Positions 21,429 to 32,840 of a stretch of DNA of 64,000 nt are shown here, one piece after another (position 1 is the first letter of the stretch; the number at the start of each line of letters is the position of its first letter). Position numbers and translations under genes: made by a program. This DNA is from Pedomonas mirosovicensis. GTDB lineage: Bacteria; Pseudomonadota; Alphaproteobacteria; Sphingomonadales; Sphingomonadaceae. The notes below the pieces were generated by a model. It had not been told where the DNA came from. It worked only from the letters and a program-made list of their open reading frames with translations, and did not search any database. The DNA lies in assembly GCF_022569295.1 (NCBI RefSeq), contig NZ_JAKFIA010000001.1:2123001-2187000 (forward strand), given 5' to 3'.

Positions 21429-23088
21429 TCACATGTTGGGGTAATTCGGCCCGCCCCCGCCTTCGGGTGCAACCCAGTTGATGTTCTGGGTCGGATCCTT
21501 GATGTCGCAGGTCTTGCAGTGCACGCAGTTCTGCGCGTTGATCTGCAGCCTCGGTTCGCCAACGTCCAACCCGACGATTTCATAAACCCCCGCCGGGCAA
21601 TAACGCTGCTCCGGCGCATCGTAGAGTTCAAGGTTGATTTTGACGGGAACGTCCTTGTCCTTCAACGTCAAATGGACAGGCTGGTCTTCTTCGTGGTTGG
21701 TGTTGGACAGGAAAACCGACGACAGCTTGTCGAACGTGATCTTGCCATCGGGCTTGGGGTAGCTGATCGGCCAGGCGTGATCCTTGCGGCGCAGCCGGGT
21801 GTGATCCGGGTGGTGGCCGAAGGTCCAGGGCAGCAGCTTGCCAAGGCCGAGATCGTTCAGCCACATGTCCAGCCCCGAGTAGACCGAGCCCAGAAGAATG
21901 CCGAACTTGGACAGCGCAGGCCGTGCGTTACGAACCTTGTACAAGTCCTTGTAAACCCACGAGGCGTTCAGCGCTTTCGGATAGGCCGTCAGCTCGTCTC
22001 CGCCAGCAGCGCCCGCCTTCAGCTTCTCAAACGCCGCCTCGGCCGCCAGCATGCCCGACTTCATGGCGTTGTGGCTGCCCTTGATGCGCGGCACGTTGAC
22101 GAATCCGGCCGAGCAGCCGATGAGCGTGCCGCCGGGGAAGGTCAGCTTCGGGATGGACTGCAGCCCGCCTTCATTAATGGCGCGCGCGCCATAGGCGACG
22201 CGGCGGCCGCCTTCCAGCAGCGGGCGGATGGCCGGGTGCAGCTTGAAGCGCTGCATCTCGTCGAACGGCGAGAGGTAGGGGTTGCGGTAATCCAGCGCCA
22301 CGACGAAGCCGATGGCGACCTGGTTGTTTTCCTGATGATAGATGAAGCCGCCGCCCACGGTGTCGTCGAGCGGCCAGCCCTGGGTGTGGATCACGGTGCC
22401 CGGCCTGTGCTTCTCCGGATCCACGTCCCACAGCTCCTTGATGCCGATGGCGTAGGTTTGCGGCTCCACGCCCTCGCGCAGGGAATAGCGGTCCATCAGC
22501 TGCTTGGAGAGGTGCCCGCGCACGCCCTCGGCGAAGAAGGTGTACTTGGCGTGCAGCTCGAGGCCCGGCTGGTACATGTCCTTGTGGCTGCCGTCGCGCG
22601 CCACGCCCATGTCGCCGGTGGCGACGCCCTTCACCGAGCCGTCCTCATTGTAGAGGATCTCCGCGCCCGCGAAGCCGGGGAAGATCTCGACGCCCAGTTC
22701 CTCGGCCTGAGACGCCAGCCAGCGGCACAGGTTGCCAAGGCTGAGCGTATAGCAGCCCTTGTTGGACATGAGCGGCGGCAGCAGGACGTGGGGAATGTCG
22801 AACTTGCCGCTCTTGGTGAGCACCCAGTGCTTGTTGTCCGTCACCGGCGCGCCCAGCGGCGCCCCCCGCTCCTTCCAGTCCGGAATAAGCTCGTTGAGCG
22901 CGATGGGATCAACGACAGCGCCCGAGAGGATGTGCGCGCCGATTTCCGAACCCTTCTCCAGCACGCAGACGGAGATGTCGTGGCCATGCTCCTGGGAAAG
23001 CTGCTTCAGGCAGAATCGCCGCCGCCAGCCCCGCCGGACCGCCGCCGATGATCACCACGTCATACGGCATGGCTTCGCGTTGGGTCAT
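21429..23088 (-). CDS. Electron transfer flavoprotein-ubiquinone oxidoreductase (one extra base)
   Basis: Restored length is 552 residues, normal for ETF-QO. The FAD motif [17 protein letters not shown] is near the N-terminus; the body includes [21 protein letters not shown], the membrane/quinone region and a C-terminal 4Fe-4S motif C-PAGVYE...[19 protein letters not shown]. It passes electrons from ETF (beta-oxidation, amino-acid catabolism) to ubiquinone on the inner membrane. The frame breaks right after AAAI where the plus strand reads GCAGAATC (extra A near 23012); without it the protein reads [14 protein letters not shown], as expected. The same sequence context disrupts lon, pointing to a systematic read error. 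ATG 23088 is 27 codons before the break. Confidence 0.92.
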
Positions 23089-23203
23089 TTCGTGTCCTCT
23101 CCCCTGAAAGAGGGTTTCCAATCATTATCCCCGTTCTTGATACGAACACATACGGGGCAGAAAAGCGGTTGACCAGAGGTCCTTTGCTCTCTCACATGTC
23201 CCC

Positions 23204-24104
23204 ATGATGGAAGGCGTGACGGAGGAGGGGCGGCTAGCTGCCGCAGCCCTGGACTGGCTGCTGGAGGCGGGATGCACGTCGCTGGTGAGCGACAACCCGG
23301 CCTCGTGGCTGGTGCAGACACCGGTTCGGGAGCCGGCGCTGGAACCGATCCATACGCCGCGCGTAACGACGGAGACCCTGCCGCCTACGGCCGCCCCCCC
23401 CAGCGGAGCCTTCTTCCCGGAGGGAGGACTGGCCACGGCAGATCCTGCCGCAGCGGACGGAGGCCCGAACATCCATGGCCCCTGCATCCATCAGCGTATC
23501 GGAAGCCGCTGCCGAGGCCGCGCGCCTCGCCGAGGGCGCAAAGACGCTCGACGAGCTGATCGCCGCCATCGAGGGGTTCGAGGGCTCGCCGGTCAAGGCC
23601 ACCGCCAACCGCACGGTCATCTTCGATGGCAACCCCGACTCGGGCGTCATGATTATCGGCGAGGCCCCCGGCGCGGAGGAGGACCGGCAGGGCAAGCCCT
23701 TCGTCGGCGCGGCCGGCCGCCTCTTGGACCAGATGCTCGCCGCCATTGGCCTCGACCGCGACCACGCCTACATCACCAACGTCTTCTTCTGGCGGCCGCC
23801 CGGCAACCGCACGCCGACGCCGCAGGAAATCGCCCTCTGCCAGCCGTTCGTGCGCCGCCACGTCGAGCTGGTTCGCCCCAAGGCCATTCTGGCGATGGGC
23901 GGCACCTCCGCCAAGTCGCTGTTCGATACGGACACCGGCATCACCCGCCTGCGCGGTCAGTGGAAGGACGTCGCTTACGGCACCGTCACGGTGCCGACGC
24001 TCGCCTCCTTCCACCCCGCCTATCTCTTGCGCCAGCCCGCCCAGAAGCGCCTGTCCTGGGAAGATCTGCTGGCGTTCAAGGCCAGGGTCGAGTCCGCGCA
24101 GTGA
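23204..24104 (+). CDS. Family 4/5-like uracil-DNA glycosylase (one extra base)
   Basis: Restored length about 299 residues. The catalytic domain shows GEAPGAEEDRQGKPFVGAAGRLLD, the NVFFWRPPGNRTPTPQE segment and a C-terminal FHPAYLLRQPAQKR motif, the signature of the iron-sulfur thermostable-type UDG family. The first segment RLAAAALDWLLEAGCTSLVSD matches the N-terminal helix of these proteins but is in another frame; a C8 run at 23394-23401 carries one surplus C. After correction the linker continues PAEPSSRRED... into MAPASISVSEAAAEAARL. It removes uracil from DNA. Its stop overlaps the next ATG (TGATG), so it is cotranscribed with the lytic transglycosylase. Confidence 0.85.
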
Positions 24105-26005
24105 TGCAAAGACAAAAGATTCGCGCCGCCGCCCGGCGGGCGACGTTGCGGGCGGCTGTCTGCCTGTTCGCGGCAGCTGGCGCGCTCGGCGCTCCCACAG
24201 CCGCGCAGGCCCGCAGCACTGGGGCGGCCGAGAATATTCCCGACAGCATCCCCAGCATTCTCGGCAAGCAGGATCGCCAACTCTACCGCCAGGCGTTCGA
24301 TGCCATCGACGCCGGCCGCATCGCCAGGGCGCGACAGCTGGCGGCAAAGGCCAAGTCGCCCCTGCTCCGCAGCCACATCACCGCCGAGGCCCTGCTGGCC
24401 GAACGCAGCCCTTCCTACTCAGAGATGAAGCGGTGGCTGGAGGCCAATGTCCGCCACCCGCTGGCCCGCCGTGTCCTTGAGCGTATTGAGGAGATCAAGC
24501 CCACCGGGGCCGTGCTGCCGCGCCTGCCCGTCCAGTCGGTGGCGGAGCCGCCCGAGCCGATCACGCGGAACTGGACCGCGCCGCAGATGACGCCGCTGCA
24601 AACCGTGGCAGCGCGTCGGCTGGCCAAGCGCCTGCGCCCGCTCGTCGTCAATATGCGTCTCAGGGAAGCCGAGCGCCTGCTGAACGCCGAAATCCAGCGC
24701 AACAGCCTTGCGCCCCATACGCTCGCCCTGTGGGGACGCCAGATCGCCTGGCGCTACTACATCGAGGGCGATGACGCGGGCGCGCTGCGGGTCGGCACCC
24801 TGGCAAGCGCGCCCGATACGCCCGATGCGGGCCGCGCCCACTGGGCGGCGGGCCTGGCCGCCTGGCGGCAGGGCGATTGCGAGCGGGCGACCACGCACTT
24901 TGCGGGCATGGCCGCCAAGCCCGGCCTCACCGGGCCGGAGATCGCCGCCGCCCGCTTCTGGGAGGCGAGAGCCCACATGGCCTGCGGCCGACCCGAGCGG
25001 ATCAGCCCGCTGCTGAAAGAGGCGGCGCAGGTGCCCGAGAGCCTCTATGGCCTCCTGGCAACGCGAACGCTCGGGCTGGAGCCGCCGTTCAACTGGGGGC
25101 CGCCCAGCTTCATCCAGGCGGACTGGAACCAGATCAAGAACATTCCCGCCGTGCGCCGGGCCGTGGCGCTCGTCCGCATCGGCGAACTGGGCCGGGCCGA
25201 CCGGGAACTGAAGCACCTGTGGGGGCAGACCGACCACGCCAACTACGATGCGCTGGTGCGGCTGGCCTCGGCGCTCAGCTTGCCTTCCACCCAGAAGTGG
25301 CTGAGCCTGCGCCCGCCGGAGGGGCAGACGCCGCCCATGTCCATCCGCTTTCCCGCGCCCGACTGGGTGCCTCACGGCGGCTGGCGCGTGGACAAGGCCT
25401 TGGTCTTTGCCCTCGCTCTTCAGGAATCCAAGTTCCAGACCGATGCCGTCTCCCGCGCCGGAGCGCGCGGGGTCATGCAGCTGATGCCCAGCACGGTGCG
25501 GGCTCTTCGCAAGCAGGGCATACTGGACGGGGTCAAGGGCTCGCTCAGCGACCCGGTGTTCAACCTGGAGGCGGGGCAGATCTACCTCGAGCACCTGCGC
25601 GACTGGCCGTCGAACGAAGGGCTGCTGCCCAAGGTGATCGCCAGCTACAACGCCGGCCCGACGGCGGTGAATCGGTGGACCTCCTACGCCCGCTACGAGA
25701 CCGACCCCCTGCTCTACCTTGAATCCATTCCCTACGCCCAGACGCGGGGCTATGTGCGGCGGGTGCTGCAGAACTACTGGCTCTACCAGCTGCGCTTCAA
25801 CATGCCGACCGACAGCCTCGACGCGTTGGCGAACGGCCGCTGGCCCAAGTTCCCCAAATCCCTGCAACAGCCGCCGAGCGAGGAGCCCGAGGAGGCCCCG
25901 GTTATCGCCTCTGCGAACATTGACGCCGAGGCGCAGCCGGGCAATCCTGCCGGCGAGGAAGCGCTGCCGGAGGTGGCCTCCCTTACTCCCTCGCCCTCGG
26001 AATGA
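24104..26005 (+). CDS. Soluble lytic murein transglycosylase (Slt-type)
   Basis: 633 residues. Signal peptide at 1-35 ending PTAAQA, a long superhelical alpha domain, then the GH23/SLT catalytic domain: [27 protein letters not shown], with catalytic Glu near residue 441, followed by [12 protein letters not shown] and [15 protein letters not shown]. It cleaves peptidoglycan glycan strands to 1,6-anhydro ends in the periplasm. The C-terminus has a Pro/Glu-rich tail of about 50 residues. The start ATG overlaps the UDG stop; the reading frame continues upstream only because of the UDG indel, and that 933-residue apparent fusion is not real. Confidence 0.93.
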   Translation: MQRQKIRAAARRATLRAAVCLFAAAGALGAPTAAQARSTGAAENIPDSIPSILGKQDRQLYRQAFDAIDAGRIARARQLAAKAKSPLLRSHITAEALLAERSPSYSEMKRWLEANVRHPLARRVLERIEEIKPTGAVLPRLPVQSVAEPPEPITRNWTAPQMTPLQTVAARRLAKRLRPLVVNMRLREAERLLNAEIQRNSLAPHTLALWGRQIAWRYYIEGDDAGALRVGTLASAPDTPDAGRAHWAAGLAAWRQGDCERATTHFAGMAAKPGLTGPEIAAARFWEARAHMACGRPERISPLLKEAAQVPESLYGLLATRTLGLEPPFNWGPPSFIQADWNQIKNIPAVRRAVALVRIGELGRADRELKHLWGQTDHANYDALVRLASALSLPSTQKWLSLRPPEGQTPPMSIRFPAPDWVPHGGWRVDKALVFALALQESKFQTDAVSRAGARGVMQLMPSTVRALRKQGILDGVKGSLSDPVFNLEAGQIYLEHLRDWPSNEGLLPKVIASYNAGPTAVNRWTSYARYETDPLLYLESIPYAQTRGYVRRVLQNYWLYQLRFNMPTDSLDALANGRWPKFPKSLQQPPSEEPEEAPVIASANIDAEAQPGNPAGEEALPEVASLTPSPSE

Positions 26006-26015
26006 GACGACCCCC

Positions 26016-26543
26016 ATGCCGATTGACGACTCCCTGCCGTTTCAGCCCATCAACATCGCGGTTCTGACGGTCTCCGACACCCGCACGCTGGCGGACGACC
26101 GCTCGGGCCAGACGCTCGTTGACCGTATCCAAGCCGCCGGGCACCGGGTGGCGGACCGCAAGATCGTGAAGGACGACGTGGAGACGATTAGCGGCCAGCT
26201 GGAGGCTTGGATCGACGATCCGCAGGTGGACGCCGTCATCACCACCGGCGGCACGGGCGTGACCGGGCGGGACGTGACGCCCGAGGCCTTCCAGCGCGTG
26301 TGGGAGAAGGAAATCCCCGGCTTTGGCGAGCTGTTCCGCTGGCTCAGCTTCCAGAGCATCGGCACCTCCACCATTCAATCGCGCGCGACAGCGGGCGTGG
26401 CGCGCGGCACCTACCTGTTCGCCCTGCCCGGCTCCACGGGCGCGGTGAAGGACGGGTGGGATAAGATCCTCAAAGATCAGTTGGACAGCCGTCACAAACC
26501 TTGCAACTTTGTGGAACTCATGCCTCGCTTGGCTGAACGTTAA
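26016..26543 (+). CDS. moaB: Molybdenum cofactor biosynthesis protein B
   Basis: 175 residues of the MoaB/MogA MPT-binding fold. Diagnostic segments are [25 protein letters not shown] (residues about 12-36), [20 protein letters not shown] and the C-terminal [18 protein letters not shown]. It binds or adenylylates molybdopterin. ATG 26016 sits 10 bp after the transglycosylase stop, suggesting cotranscription. No molybdoenzyme genes are nearby, so the placement gives no further hint. Bacterial MoaB is often catalytically dispensable; whether this one is MogA-like cannot be decided by eye. Confidence 0.9.
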   Translation: MPIDDSLPFQPINIAVLTVSDTRTLADDRSGQTLVDRIQAAGHRVADRKIVKDDVETISGQLEAWIDDPQVDAVITTGGTGVTGRDVTPEAFQRVWEKEIPGFGELFRWLSFQSIGTSTIQSRATAGVARGTYLFALPGSTGAVKDGWDKILKDQLDSRHKPCNFVELMPRLAER

Positions 26544-26613
26544 GGAAGCAATGAATGCGCCCCGCCGCGGGGAGGAACATCCGGACGGGCGCTGACATAT
26601 AAAGGGCCAAAGG

Positions 26614-28771
26614 ATGAAATATCTCAGCACGATCGCAATGATGCTGCTGGCCGCGCCAGCGGCGGCGCAAGCGCCCGCCGCTCCGGCCGCCACGCCGCAG
26701 GCCGATGCCGCAGACCCCTATCTCTGGCTGGAGGAAGTCGAGGGCCAGAAGGCGCTGGAGTGGGTGAACGCCCACAACGCCCAGTCGCTCAAGATTCTGG
26801 AATCCCAGCCAAAGTTCGCGGAATACCGCGCCCGCGCCGAGGCGATCCTCAACGACAAGCGCCGCATTCCGACGCCCGAGATCCAGGGCGATCATGTGGT
26901 CAATTTCTGGCAGGATGACACCCACGTCCGTGGCATCTGGCGCAAGGCCACCCTCAAGTCCTATCTCTCCGGCAATCCGGAGTGGAAAACCCCTGATCGA
27001 CGTCGACCAGCTTGCCAAGACCGAGGGCAAGAACTGGGTGTGGAGGACCGCAGGCTGTCTGAAGCCGGACTATGTCCGCTGCCTGGTCGCCATCTCCAAC
27101 GGCGGCAAGGACGCGGTCGAGGTTCGCGAGTTCGACACCTCGACCGGCCAGTTCGTGGCGGACGGCTTCCGCCTGCCCGAGGCGAAGATGCGGATTGACT
27201 GGCTGGACCGCGACACCCTCATCGTCGGCACGGACTACGGCCAGGGCAGCCTCACCAACTCGGGCTATCCGCGCATCCTGAAGCTGTGGAAACGCGGCAC
27301 GCCGCTGGCAAGCGCCCGCACCGTCTACGAGGGCAAGGTGGAAGACGTGTGGGCCGCGCCCGACGTCACCATCAACGAGAAGGGCACCTACCCCATCATC
27401 ATGCGCGGCGTCGATTTCTTCACCGCCGAGCTGTACCATATGAAGAAGGACGGCAGCCTGGTGCGCTCGCCGCTGCCGATCGACGCCGACTTCCGCCAGG
27501 TCTTCGGCAGCAAGGCCATCGCGCTGCTGCGGAACAACTGGACCCACAATGGCGTCACCTACGCCCAGGGCTCGCTCGTCGCCTATGACATCGACGCGCT
27601 GCTGGACGGCAAGCCCGTGCAGGTGGAGCAGGTGTTCGCGCCCAAGGAAGGCCAGGCGATCAGCGAGATCAAGGGGGCCAAGGACGCTCTCTACGTCAAC
27701 GTTCTCGACAACGTGCGGAGCCGCCTGCTGGCGCTGAGGCCGAAGGATGGCGCATGGGCCGCCACCGACATGGAGGCCGGCAAGGACATGGCGATCAAGC
27801 TGGTCAGCGCCGGCTCCAAGTCCGATCTCATCCTGTTCCAGCGCGAGGGCTATACCACCCCGTCCGAGCTGGTCGCCGCCGGCGACGGCCCGATGAAGGT
27901 GGCCTATGCCCTGCCCGCTCGGTTCGACCCCAGCCGGTTCACGGTCGAGCAGCTGTTCGCTACCTCCAAGGACGGCACCCGCGTGCCCTATACCGTGGTG
28001 AAGCCGAAGGACGCCAAGGGCCCGCTGCCCACCTGGATGTTCGCCTACGGCGGCTTCGAGATCCCGCTGGTGCCGACCTACGTGGTGCCGGAATATCAGT
28101 TCTGGCTTGAGGAAGGCGGCGCCTACGTGGTCGCCAACCTGCGCGGCGGCGGCGAATACGGCCCCACCTGGCACCAGGCGGCCCTGCGGGAGAACCGCCA
28201 GCGCGCCTATGAGGACCTGTTCGCCGTGTCCGAGGACCTGCTCCGCCGCGGCATCACCACCACCCGCCAGTTCGGCCTCTATGGCCGCTCCAACGGCGGC
28301 CTGCTCACCAGCGTCGCCCTCACGCAGCGGCCGGACCTGTTCGGCGCCATCATCTCCGGCGTGCCGCTGGCGGACATGAAGCGCTACCACAAGCTGCTGG
28401 CCGGCGCTTCCTGGATGGCCGAGTATGGCGACCCGGACAACCCCGCCGACTGGGCCTTCATCAGCAAATACTCGCCCTACCAGAACCTGAAGGCGGGCCA
28501 GCCCTATCCGCAGATTTTCTACTACACCTCCACCAAGGACGACCGCGTCCACCCGGGCCATGCCCGCAAGATGGCGGCGAAGCTGGAAGAGCTGGGCTAT
28601 CCCTACTTCTACTACGAGAACACGCAAGGCGGCCACGCGGGCGTCGCCAACCTGAAGGAGACCGCCTACCGCTCCGCCCTGATGCTGGTTTACATGAACA
28701 GCCAGCTGAAAGCGGAAACCCCGGTCGCCGCGCCGCGCATAGGCAACACCGCCGTCGGCGCGGCCCGCTAA
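26614..28771 (+). CDS. Exported prolyl-oligopeptidase family serine peptidase (one extra base)
   Basis: Restored length 718 residues, family S9A. A signal peptide MKYLSTIAMMLLAAPAAAQA precedes DPYLWLEEVEGQKALEWVNAHN, the standard start of these enzymes; a seven-bladed beta-propeller follows. The hydrolase domain has Ser559 in GLYGRSNGGLLTS, Asp in TSTKDDRVHPGHA and His in TQGGHAGVA. It cleaves short peptides, probably after proline, in the periplasm. The frame breaks at a C4 run (26990-26993); one C fewer gives EWKTLIDVDQLAKTEGKNWVW, the usual sequence. A strong terminator lies 30 bp past the stop. Confidence 0.9.
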
Positions 28772-28800
28772 GGGCGCGCCGGTTCTGCAGCAGACACGAG

Positions 28801-28831
28801 ACGGCCGGGCACCACGCCCGGCCGTTTTGGT
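28801..28831 (+). terminator. Rho-independent terminator after the S9 peptidase gene
   Basis: A 10-bp perfect stem ACGGCCGGGC / GCCCGGCCGT with loop ACCAC is followed by TTTGGTTT, 30 bp after the stop codon. Confidence 0.8.
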
Positions 28832-29162
28832 TTGAGGAAGTGTTTCTTGCGGGTGGTCACCCCCCCGCACCCCGATTTCGAATAGGGATGCGCCTGGTCG
28901 GGTTGCCAGGGCCATTTTTTCCGCCGCACGGCAGAACGGGGTGAGACTCCACATTGGAATGCCCCGTAAAGGCCCGTGAAGGCCCCTTACAGCGCCAAAA
29001 CGAACCCGTCCGCTACCACCCTAGCCGAAATAGGTAAAAACCTCTCTATGGGGCTTTAAACCGCCTTGGCGTTGATTTCGCGTTTTGGGCGAATGAAGGG
29101 CGCGGCCCGACAAACAAATGGGGGATCGAAAGGGGGGCGGCGCCCCATGCCTCTCTTTTTTA
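28832..29162. other. Intergenic stretch, no gene found
   Basis: 331 bp between the peptidase terminator and the TSUP permease stop. I find no coding frame with a ribosome site, no tRNA and no repeat family. It contains an imperfect hairpin around 28965-28990 (GTAAaGGCC / GGCCccTTAC) and a GGGGC-GCC-GCCCC hairpin near 29140-29152 that could weakly terminate the minus-strand permease gene. AT content is slightly higher than in the flanking genes. Confidence 0.4.
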
Positions 29163-29951
29163 TCAGCCAATCCAGCCCATCACCATCTCGCGCAGCGGAT
29201 TGGCAGGGTCGGAGAGCAGCTTGACCACCATGGCGAGGCAGATGATGACGAGCAGCGGGCGGATGAGCCGGGGGCCGAAGCGCATGGCCGAGCGTGCGCC
29301 AAGCCGCCCGCCGAAGAACTGGCCCACCGCCATGCAGGCGCCCAGCGCCCAGAGGATATGGCCGCTCACTCCCAGCACCACGACCGAGACGATGTTGCTG
29401 GTGAGATTGAGCGCCTTGGTGTGAGCGGTGGCGCGGGTGAGCCCCATGCCCACCAGCGTGACGAGGCTGAGCGCGAAGAAGGAGCCTGTTCCGGGTCCGA
29501 AGAAGCCATCGTAGAAGCCGATGGCCCCCGCCACGAACGAATAGGCAAAGGGCGTGAGCCGGGCCTGCGATTCCTCATCCGACGCCTTGGGACCGAAGAG
29601 GAAATAGAAGGCGATGGCCACCATGAGGATGGGCAGCAGCACCATCAGCCAGCGGGTGTTGACGTGCATCACCGCCACCGCGCCCAGCGCCGCGCCGATG
29701 AGAGTGGTGAGGATGGAGAGCCTGATAGTGCGGAAATCGACCTTGCCGGCGCGCCAGTAGCTCCAGGTGGCGGACGATGCGCCCACGCAGGCCTGGGCCT
29801 TGTTGGTGGCAATGGCAGTGACGGGATCGAGCCCAGCCGCCATCAGCGCCGGAATCGTAATCAGCCCCCCGCCGCCCGCGATGGCATCAATAAACCCAGC
29901 CCCGAACGCTGCCGCACACAGCAACGCAATGACTTCCGGCGCGAGAACCAC
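29163..29951 (-). CDS. TSUP family permease (TauE/SafE)
   Basis: 262 residues with about eight TM helices. The N-terminal signature FGAGFIDAIAGGGGLITIPALM and the mid-protein repeat IGFYDGFFGPGTGSF are diagnostic of the sulfite exporter TauE/SafE family. Members move sulfite, sulfoacetate, or other organic anions out of the cell; the substrate here is unknown. I prefer a GTG start at 29951 (GAGGGGCGG six bases upstream) over the longer frame to 30047, whose extra residues are polar and unlike the family N-terminus. It is followed toward the right by rpmG on the same strand. Confidence 0.82.
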   Translation of the reverse strand: MVLAPEVIALLCAAAFGAGFIDAIAGGGGLITIPALMAAGLDPVTAIATNKAQACVGASSATWSYWRAGKVDFRTIRLSILTTLIGAALGAVAVMHVNTRWLMVLLPILMVAIAFYFLFGPKASDEESQARLTPFAYSFVAGAIGFYDGFFGPGTGSFFALSLVTLVGMGLTRATAHTKALNLTSNIVSVVVLGVSGHILWALGACMAVGQFFGGRLGARSAMRFGPRLIRPLLVIICLAMVVKLLSDPANPLREMVMGWIG

Positions 29952-30097
29952 GAGCCGCCCCTCGACACTACAGCGGGCATTGGCCTTTGCCGCCGTCCCG
30001 CACGCTGCCCCCACGAGCAGCGGCCAAGGCGCTGCCCGCAAAAACAAAACGCGGCAGGTTTCCCCACCGCGCTTCGAAATCCGCTCAGAAAGCCATC

Positions 30098-30265
30098 TTA
30101 CTTAATCTTGGCTTCCTTGAAATCCACGTGCTTACGCACGACCGGGTCGTACTTGCGGAACGTCAGCTTCTCGGTCTGCGTGCGCGGATTCTTCTTGGTC
30201 ACATAGAAATAGCCGGTGTCGGCGGTGCTCACCAGCTTGATCTTGATCGTCGTCGGCTTCGCCAT
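30098..30265 (-). CDS. rpmG: 50S ribosomal protein L33
   Basis: A 55-residue protein beginning [20 protein letters not shown], continuing [14 protein letters not shown] and ending with [18 protein letters not shown]. This matches L33 in length and sequence; it lacks the zinc-binding Cys pairs, so it is the zinc-independent form. L33 sits near the E site of the large ribosomal subunit. It lies 146 bp upstream of the TSUP permease gene on the same strand. Confidence 0.96.
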   Translation of the reverse strand: MAKPTTIKIKLVSTADTGYFYVTKKNPRTQTEKLTFRKYDPVVRKHVDFKEAKIK

Positions 30266-30455
30266 GGCATCGTTCCTCAGGACTCAGGGGCTCAGCGCGC
30301 GCCACGCTCAGCCCTGCAAAACAGGTGGCCGCCTATGCCCCATGCGCGCAGGCAAGTCAAGGCCGCCGAACATTCATCAACCATTCAGGTGGCTTCCACT
30401 GCAATCAATCAATCATTAAGATATATTATGAAAAGGTTGCCGGAAGGGGGAAGGC

Positions 30456-30821
30456 ATGCCTATGCACGAGGAAGACCAGGCCAGAGTCCGAGCGGGCCTT
30501 CGTGCGGCGATCAGGGATCGCTTGTACGCCCTCGCCGAGCAGCACCCACATTGGGACCATGCCGATCTGGACCAGCAGATACGGCAGCTCCGCGAGGATG
30601 CGGACCATGCCGGCTTTGCCATCGTCGCGGGGCTGGCGCAAGCGCTTGAAGAAAACCTGCGCGTCCTCCACCCGGAGGAGTGCCTGCCCGTCTTTCTCAC
30701 CTACCTGACCCGCAGCCTGGCGCTGGAACCGTGCGGGCGCGAGGCCGGCGCGGTGCTCACCCTGCTGCTGGCCGGGGTCCACCGGCGTCTTGCCGAGGCA
30801 CGCCTGCCCCAGGTGGCCTGA
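30456..30821 (+). CDS. Hypothetical protein, 121 residues
   Basis: I do not recognise a family. The protein is mostly alpha-helical, charged at the N-terminus (HEEDQARVRAGLRAAIRDRLYALAEQHP) and Leu/Ala-rich later, with no signal peptide or TM helix. A strong ribosome site, GGAAGGGGGAAGGC, directly precedes the ATG, and an AT-rich region with TATATTAT lies about 25 bp before that. It converges on, and overlaps by about 65 bp, the 3' end of the polytopic membrane protein gene on the other strand. Codon-position GC bias looks coding on this strand. Moderately sure it is real. Confidence 0.6.
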   Translation: MPMHEEDQARVRAGLRAAIRDRLYALAEQHPHWDHADLDQQIRQLREDADHAGFAIVAGLAQALEENLRVLHPEECLPVFLTYLTRSLALEPCGREAGAVLTLLLAGVHRRLAEARLPQVA

Positions 30822-32470
30822 GCAGGCACGCGGCCGACAGCAACACCTCCCCCGCCTCTTCCGCCACCACGCAGCGCCGCTGCGTCAAAGCCCAGACGCG
30901 GCACGCCTCCTCCCCGCAATCGGGCAGGCGCTTTTCCTGCGCGAGGATCGGCCACCACCAGCTTTGCCGCGCGCCTGTGGGCGTGACCTCCCGCCGGTCG
31001 ATGAGCAGATGGGTGATGCCATAGCGCGACACCAGCCGGCGCACCCCTTCCGGCCCGCCCGCGAACACGGCAGATGCCGTATCGCCCAGGCGTTCCCTCA
31101 TCTCCCGTACATACTCCCGGCCATAGGGCAGGTGGTATTCCCGGGCGGTCAGCACCCGGCGCTGGGCAAGGGCGGGAATATTGTCGAGGTCGGGAGCAAA
31201 GCCCGCCACGAGCGTATTCTTGGGAGCGGCACGCACCGCCTCCACTACGGCCGGGGCCTCGGCCACGCCGATAAGGCCGAGCGCGCGCGGCGGCACCAGC
31301 AGCGCCAGCAGCGGCAGGCCGATAAGCGCGGCGAAAACCACGCTCCGCCCGCCTCGGCCCAGTTTCGGCATCCATGCGGCAAGGCCCGCCCCCGCCAGAA
31401 GGCCCAGCGCCACGCGCAGCCCGATGAGCGAATAGCGCCCCGGCAGGTACAGCTTGAACAGCACGACATGAGCCGCCGCCCACAGGATGACCCCCGCCAG
31501 CGCCGAGGCAAGGCACAGCCGCCGCAGCGGCTCCGGCAGCTGCCGCCAGCGCAGCAACGCCAGAAGGGCGGCAATGATGAGGAGAATATCGCGCAGCACC
31601 GGCTCCGGCACCGCGCCGGAGCGCTTGGCCAGCAGCCAGAACGTGACGGGATTGGCGACGAAATAGGCCGTGCGCCCGCCGTCCTGAAACTCGGCCATGC
31701 CCCGCGCCTCGTCCGCGCTCACGATGCCCTCGCCCGCCCCCCATGACCAGCGCCGCCAGCGCGCCGACGAACAGGCCCGCAACAACGATGGCTGGGCCGA
31801 TCCACAGCCTTCTCAGCGCGGCCCAGCTTTTGCGCCCGCCGCGCAGGTCCGCCAGATGCGCCAGCCCGATGAAGCCGCCCGCGAACACCGCCGCCGTGGG
31901 ATAGGTGAGCGACAGCGTAAAGCCCAGCAGCGCGCCCAGCATGGGGCGTTTCTCCCGCCAGGCGACCAGCACCGCCAGCAGCATCGGCCACGAAAAGGCC
32001 CGCGCCGTGGCGCTGGCGATATCGTCGCTCGCCCAGATGCCCTGCACGAACAGCAGCGCCCCCAGCGCCGCGGCCAAAGCGCCGATACCGGTCGTCAGAA
32101 TGAAACGGTAGGCGAGCCAGGCGGTGAGCAACGTGATGACGACCGGGTAGAGCTTGGCCATCAGCAGCGGCGAAATGCCGAGGAGGGCGGGAACGGCGTA
32201 GAGCGCCTTGAACACCGGCGTGTTGCTGTTGATGAAGTATCCGGCAACGAAATCGCCCCGGAACAGGGTCGGGTCACGCAGCGCCTCCAGCCAGGCCACG
32301 TGCTGGCGCACGTCGTCCTGCACCGAGAAGGGCTCGGCGAAGGCAAGGATCAGCCAGACGAGGCCGAGTACGCTGGCTGCCGCCAGCGGCAGCCAGAGCC
32401 AGCCCTGCGCCTGGGGAGTGCCTACGGCCTCAGGCCGCGGCTTTTGCAAAGACGAGTCGCCGATAAACAA
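30757..32470 (-). CDS. Polytopic membrane protein, GT-C-like, function unknown (one extra base)
   Basis: Restored length about 570 residues with ten or more TM helices. An early extracytoplasmic loop FSVQDDVRQHVAWLEALRDPTLFRGDF has acidic residues, as in GT-C glycosyltransferases, and the C-terminal 150 residues form a soluble domain. With the upstream GT2 and GtrA genes it resembles the three-gene Gtr module that moves a sugar across the membrane and adds it to a surface glycan (inference). The frame breaks at a C6 run (31737-31742); with five, ALVMG continues GAGEGIVSADEARGM. The start is probably TTG at 32470, overlapping gtrA by 41 bp. No ATG is available. Confidence 0.72.
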
Positions 32471-32840
32471 AGTATTTCACGCAGAAGGAGCTGCCGAGCA
32501 CGCCGACGTTCACAAACATGGGGTGCAGCCCGGTCAGGTCCAGAAGGATTGAGAAAAGCCCCCATTCGATCAGCCGCGCCGTGCCGCTGGTCCCAACGAA
32601 GCGCAGAAACTGCGCGCCCGCGCCGCGCTCGGTCGAATTGAAGATGATGTGGCGGCCGACGAAGAAATTGAACACGATCAGGCACGCGAGCGTAATGGCG
32701 AAGGCGAGCTTGGGATTCAGGTGCGCCCCGTTCAGTAGGGTGAACATCAGCGTCAGGTTGAGGCCATAGGAAATGACCCCCGTTGCCATGTAGAGGCGGA
32801 ACGACCGGAAGTGCTTCTCGACCAGCGCCCGGATGCTCAT
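32430..32840 (-). CDS. GtrA family membrane protein
   Basis: 136 residues with four TM helices, the size and topology of GtrA-like flippases. The first helix begins FRLYMATGVISYGLNLTLM; the mid-loop VGRHIIFNSTERGAG and terminal FVYRRLVF follow the family pattern. GtrA members are proposed to flip undecaprenyl-phosphate-linked sugars. Its ATG overlaps the GT2 stop by four bases, and its own end overlaps the downstream polytopic protein gene, showing a translationally coupled three-gene unit. Confidence 0.85.
   Translation of the reverse strand: MSIRALVEKHFRSFRLYMATGVISYGLNLTLMFTLLNGAHLNPKLAFAITLACLIVFNFFVGRHIIFNSTERGAGAQFLRFVGTSGTARLIEWGLFSILLDLTGLHPMFVNVGVLGSSFCVKYFVYRRLVFAKAAA

Noticed and set aside
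23204-26005. A 933-residue open frame joining the UDG N-terminus to the lytic transglycosylase, a seeming fusion.
   Set aside because: The middle part is a shadow of the UDG coding frame. One extra C in the 8-C run links the frames; UDG and Slt are separate genes overlapping at TGATG.
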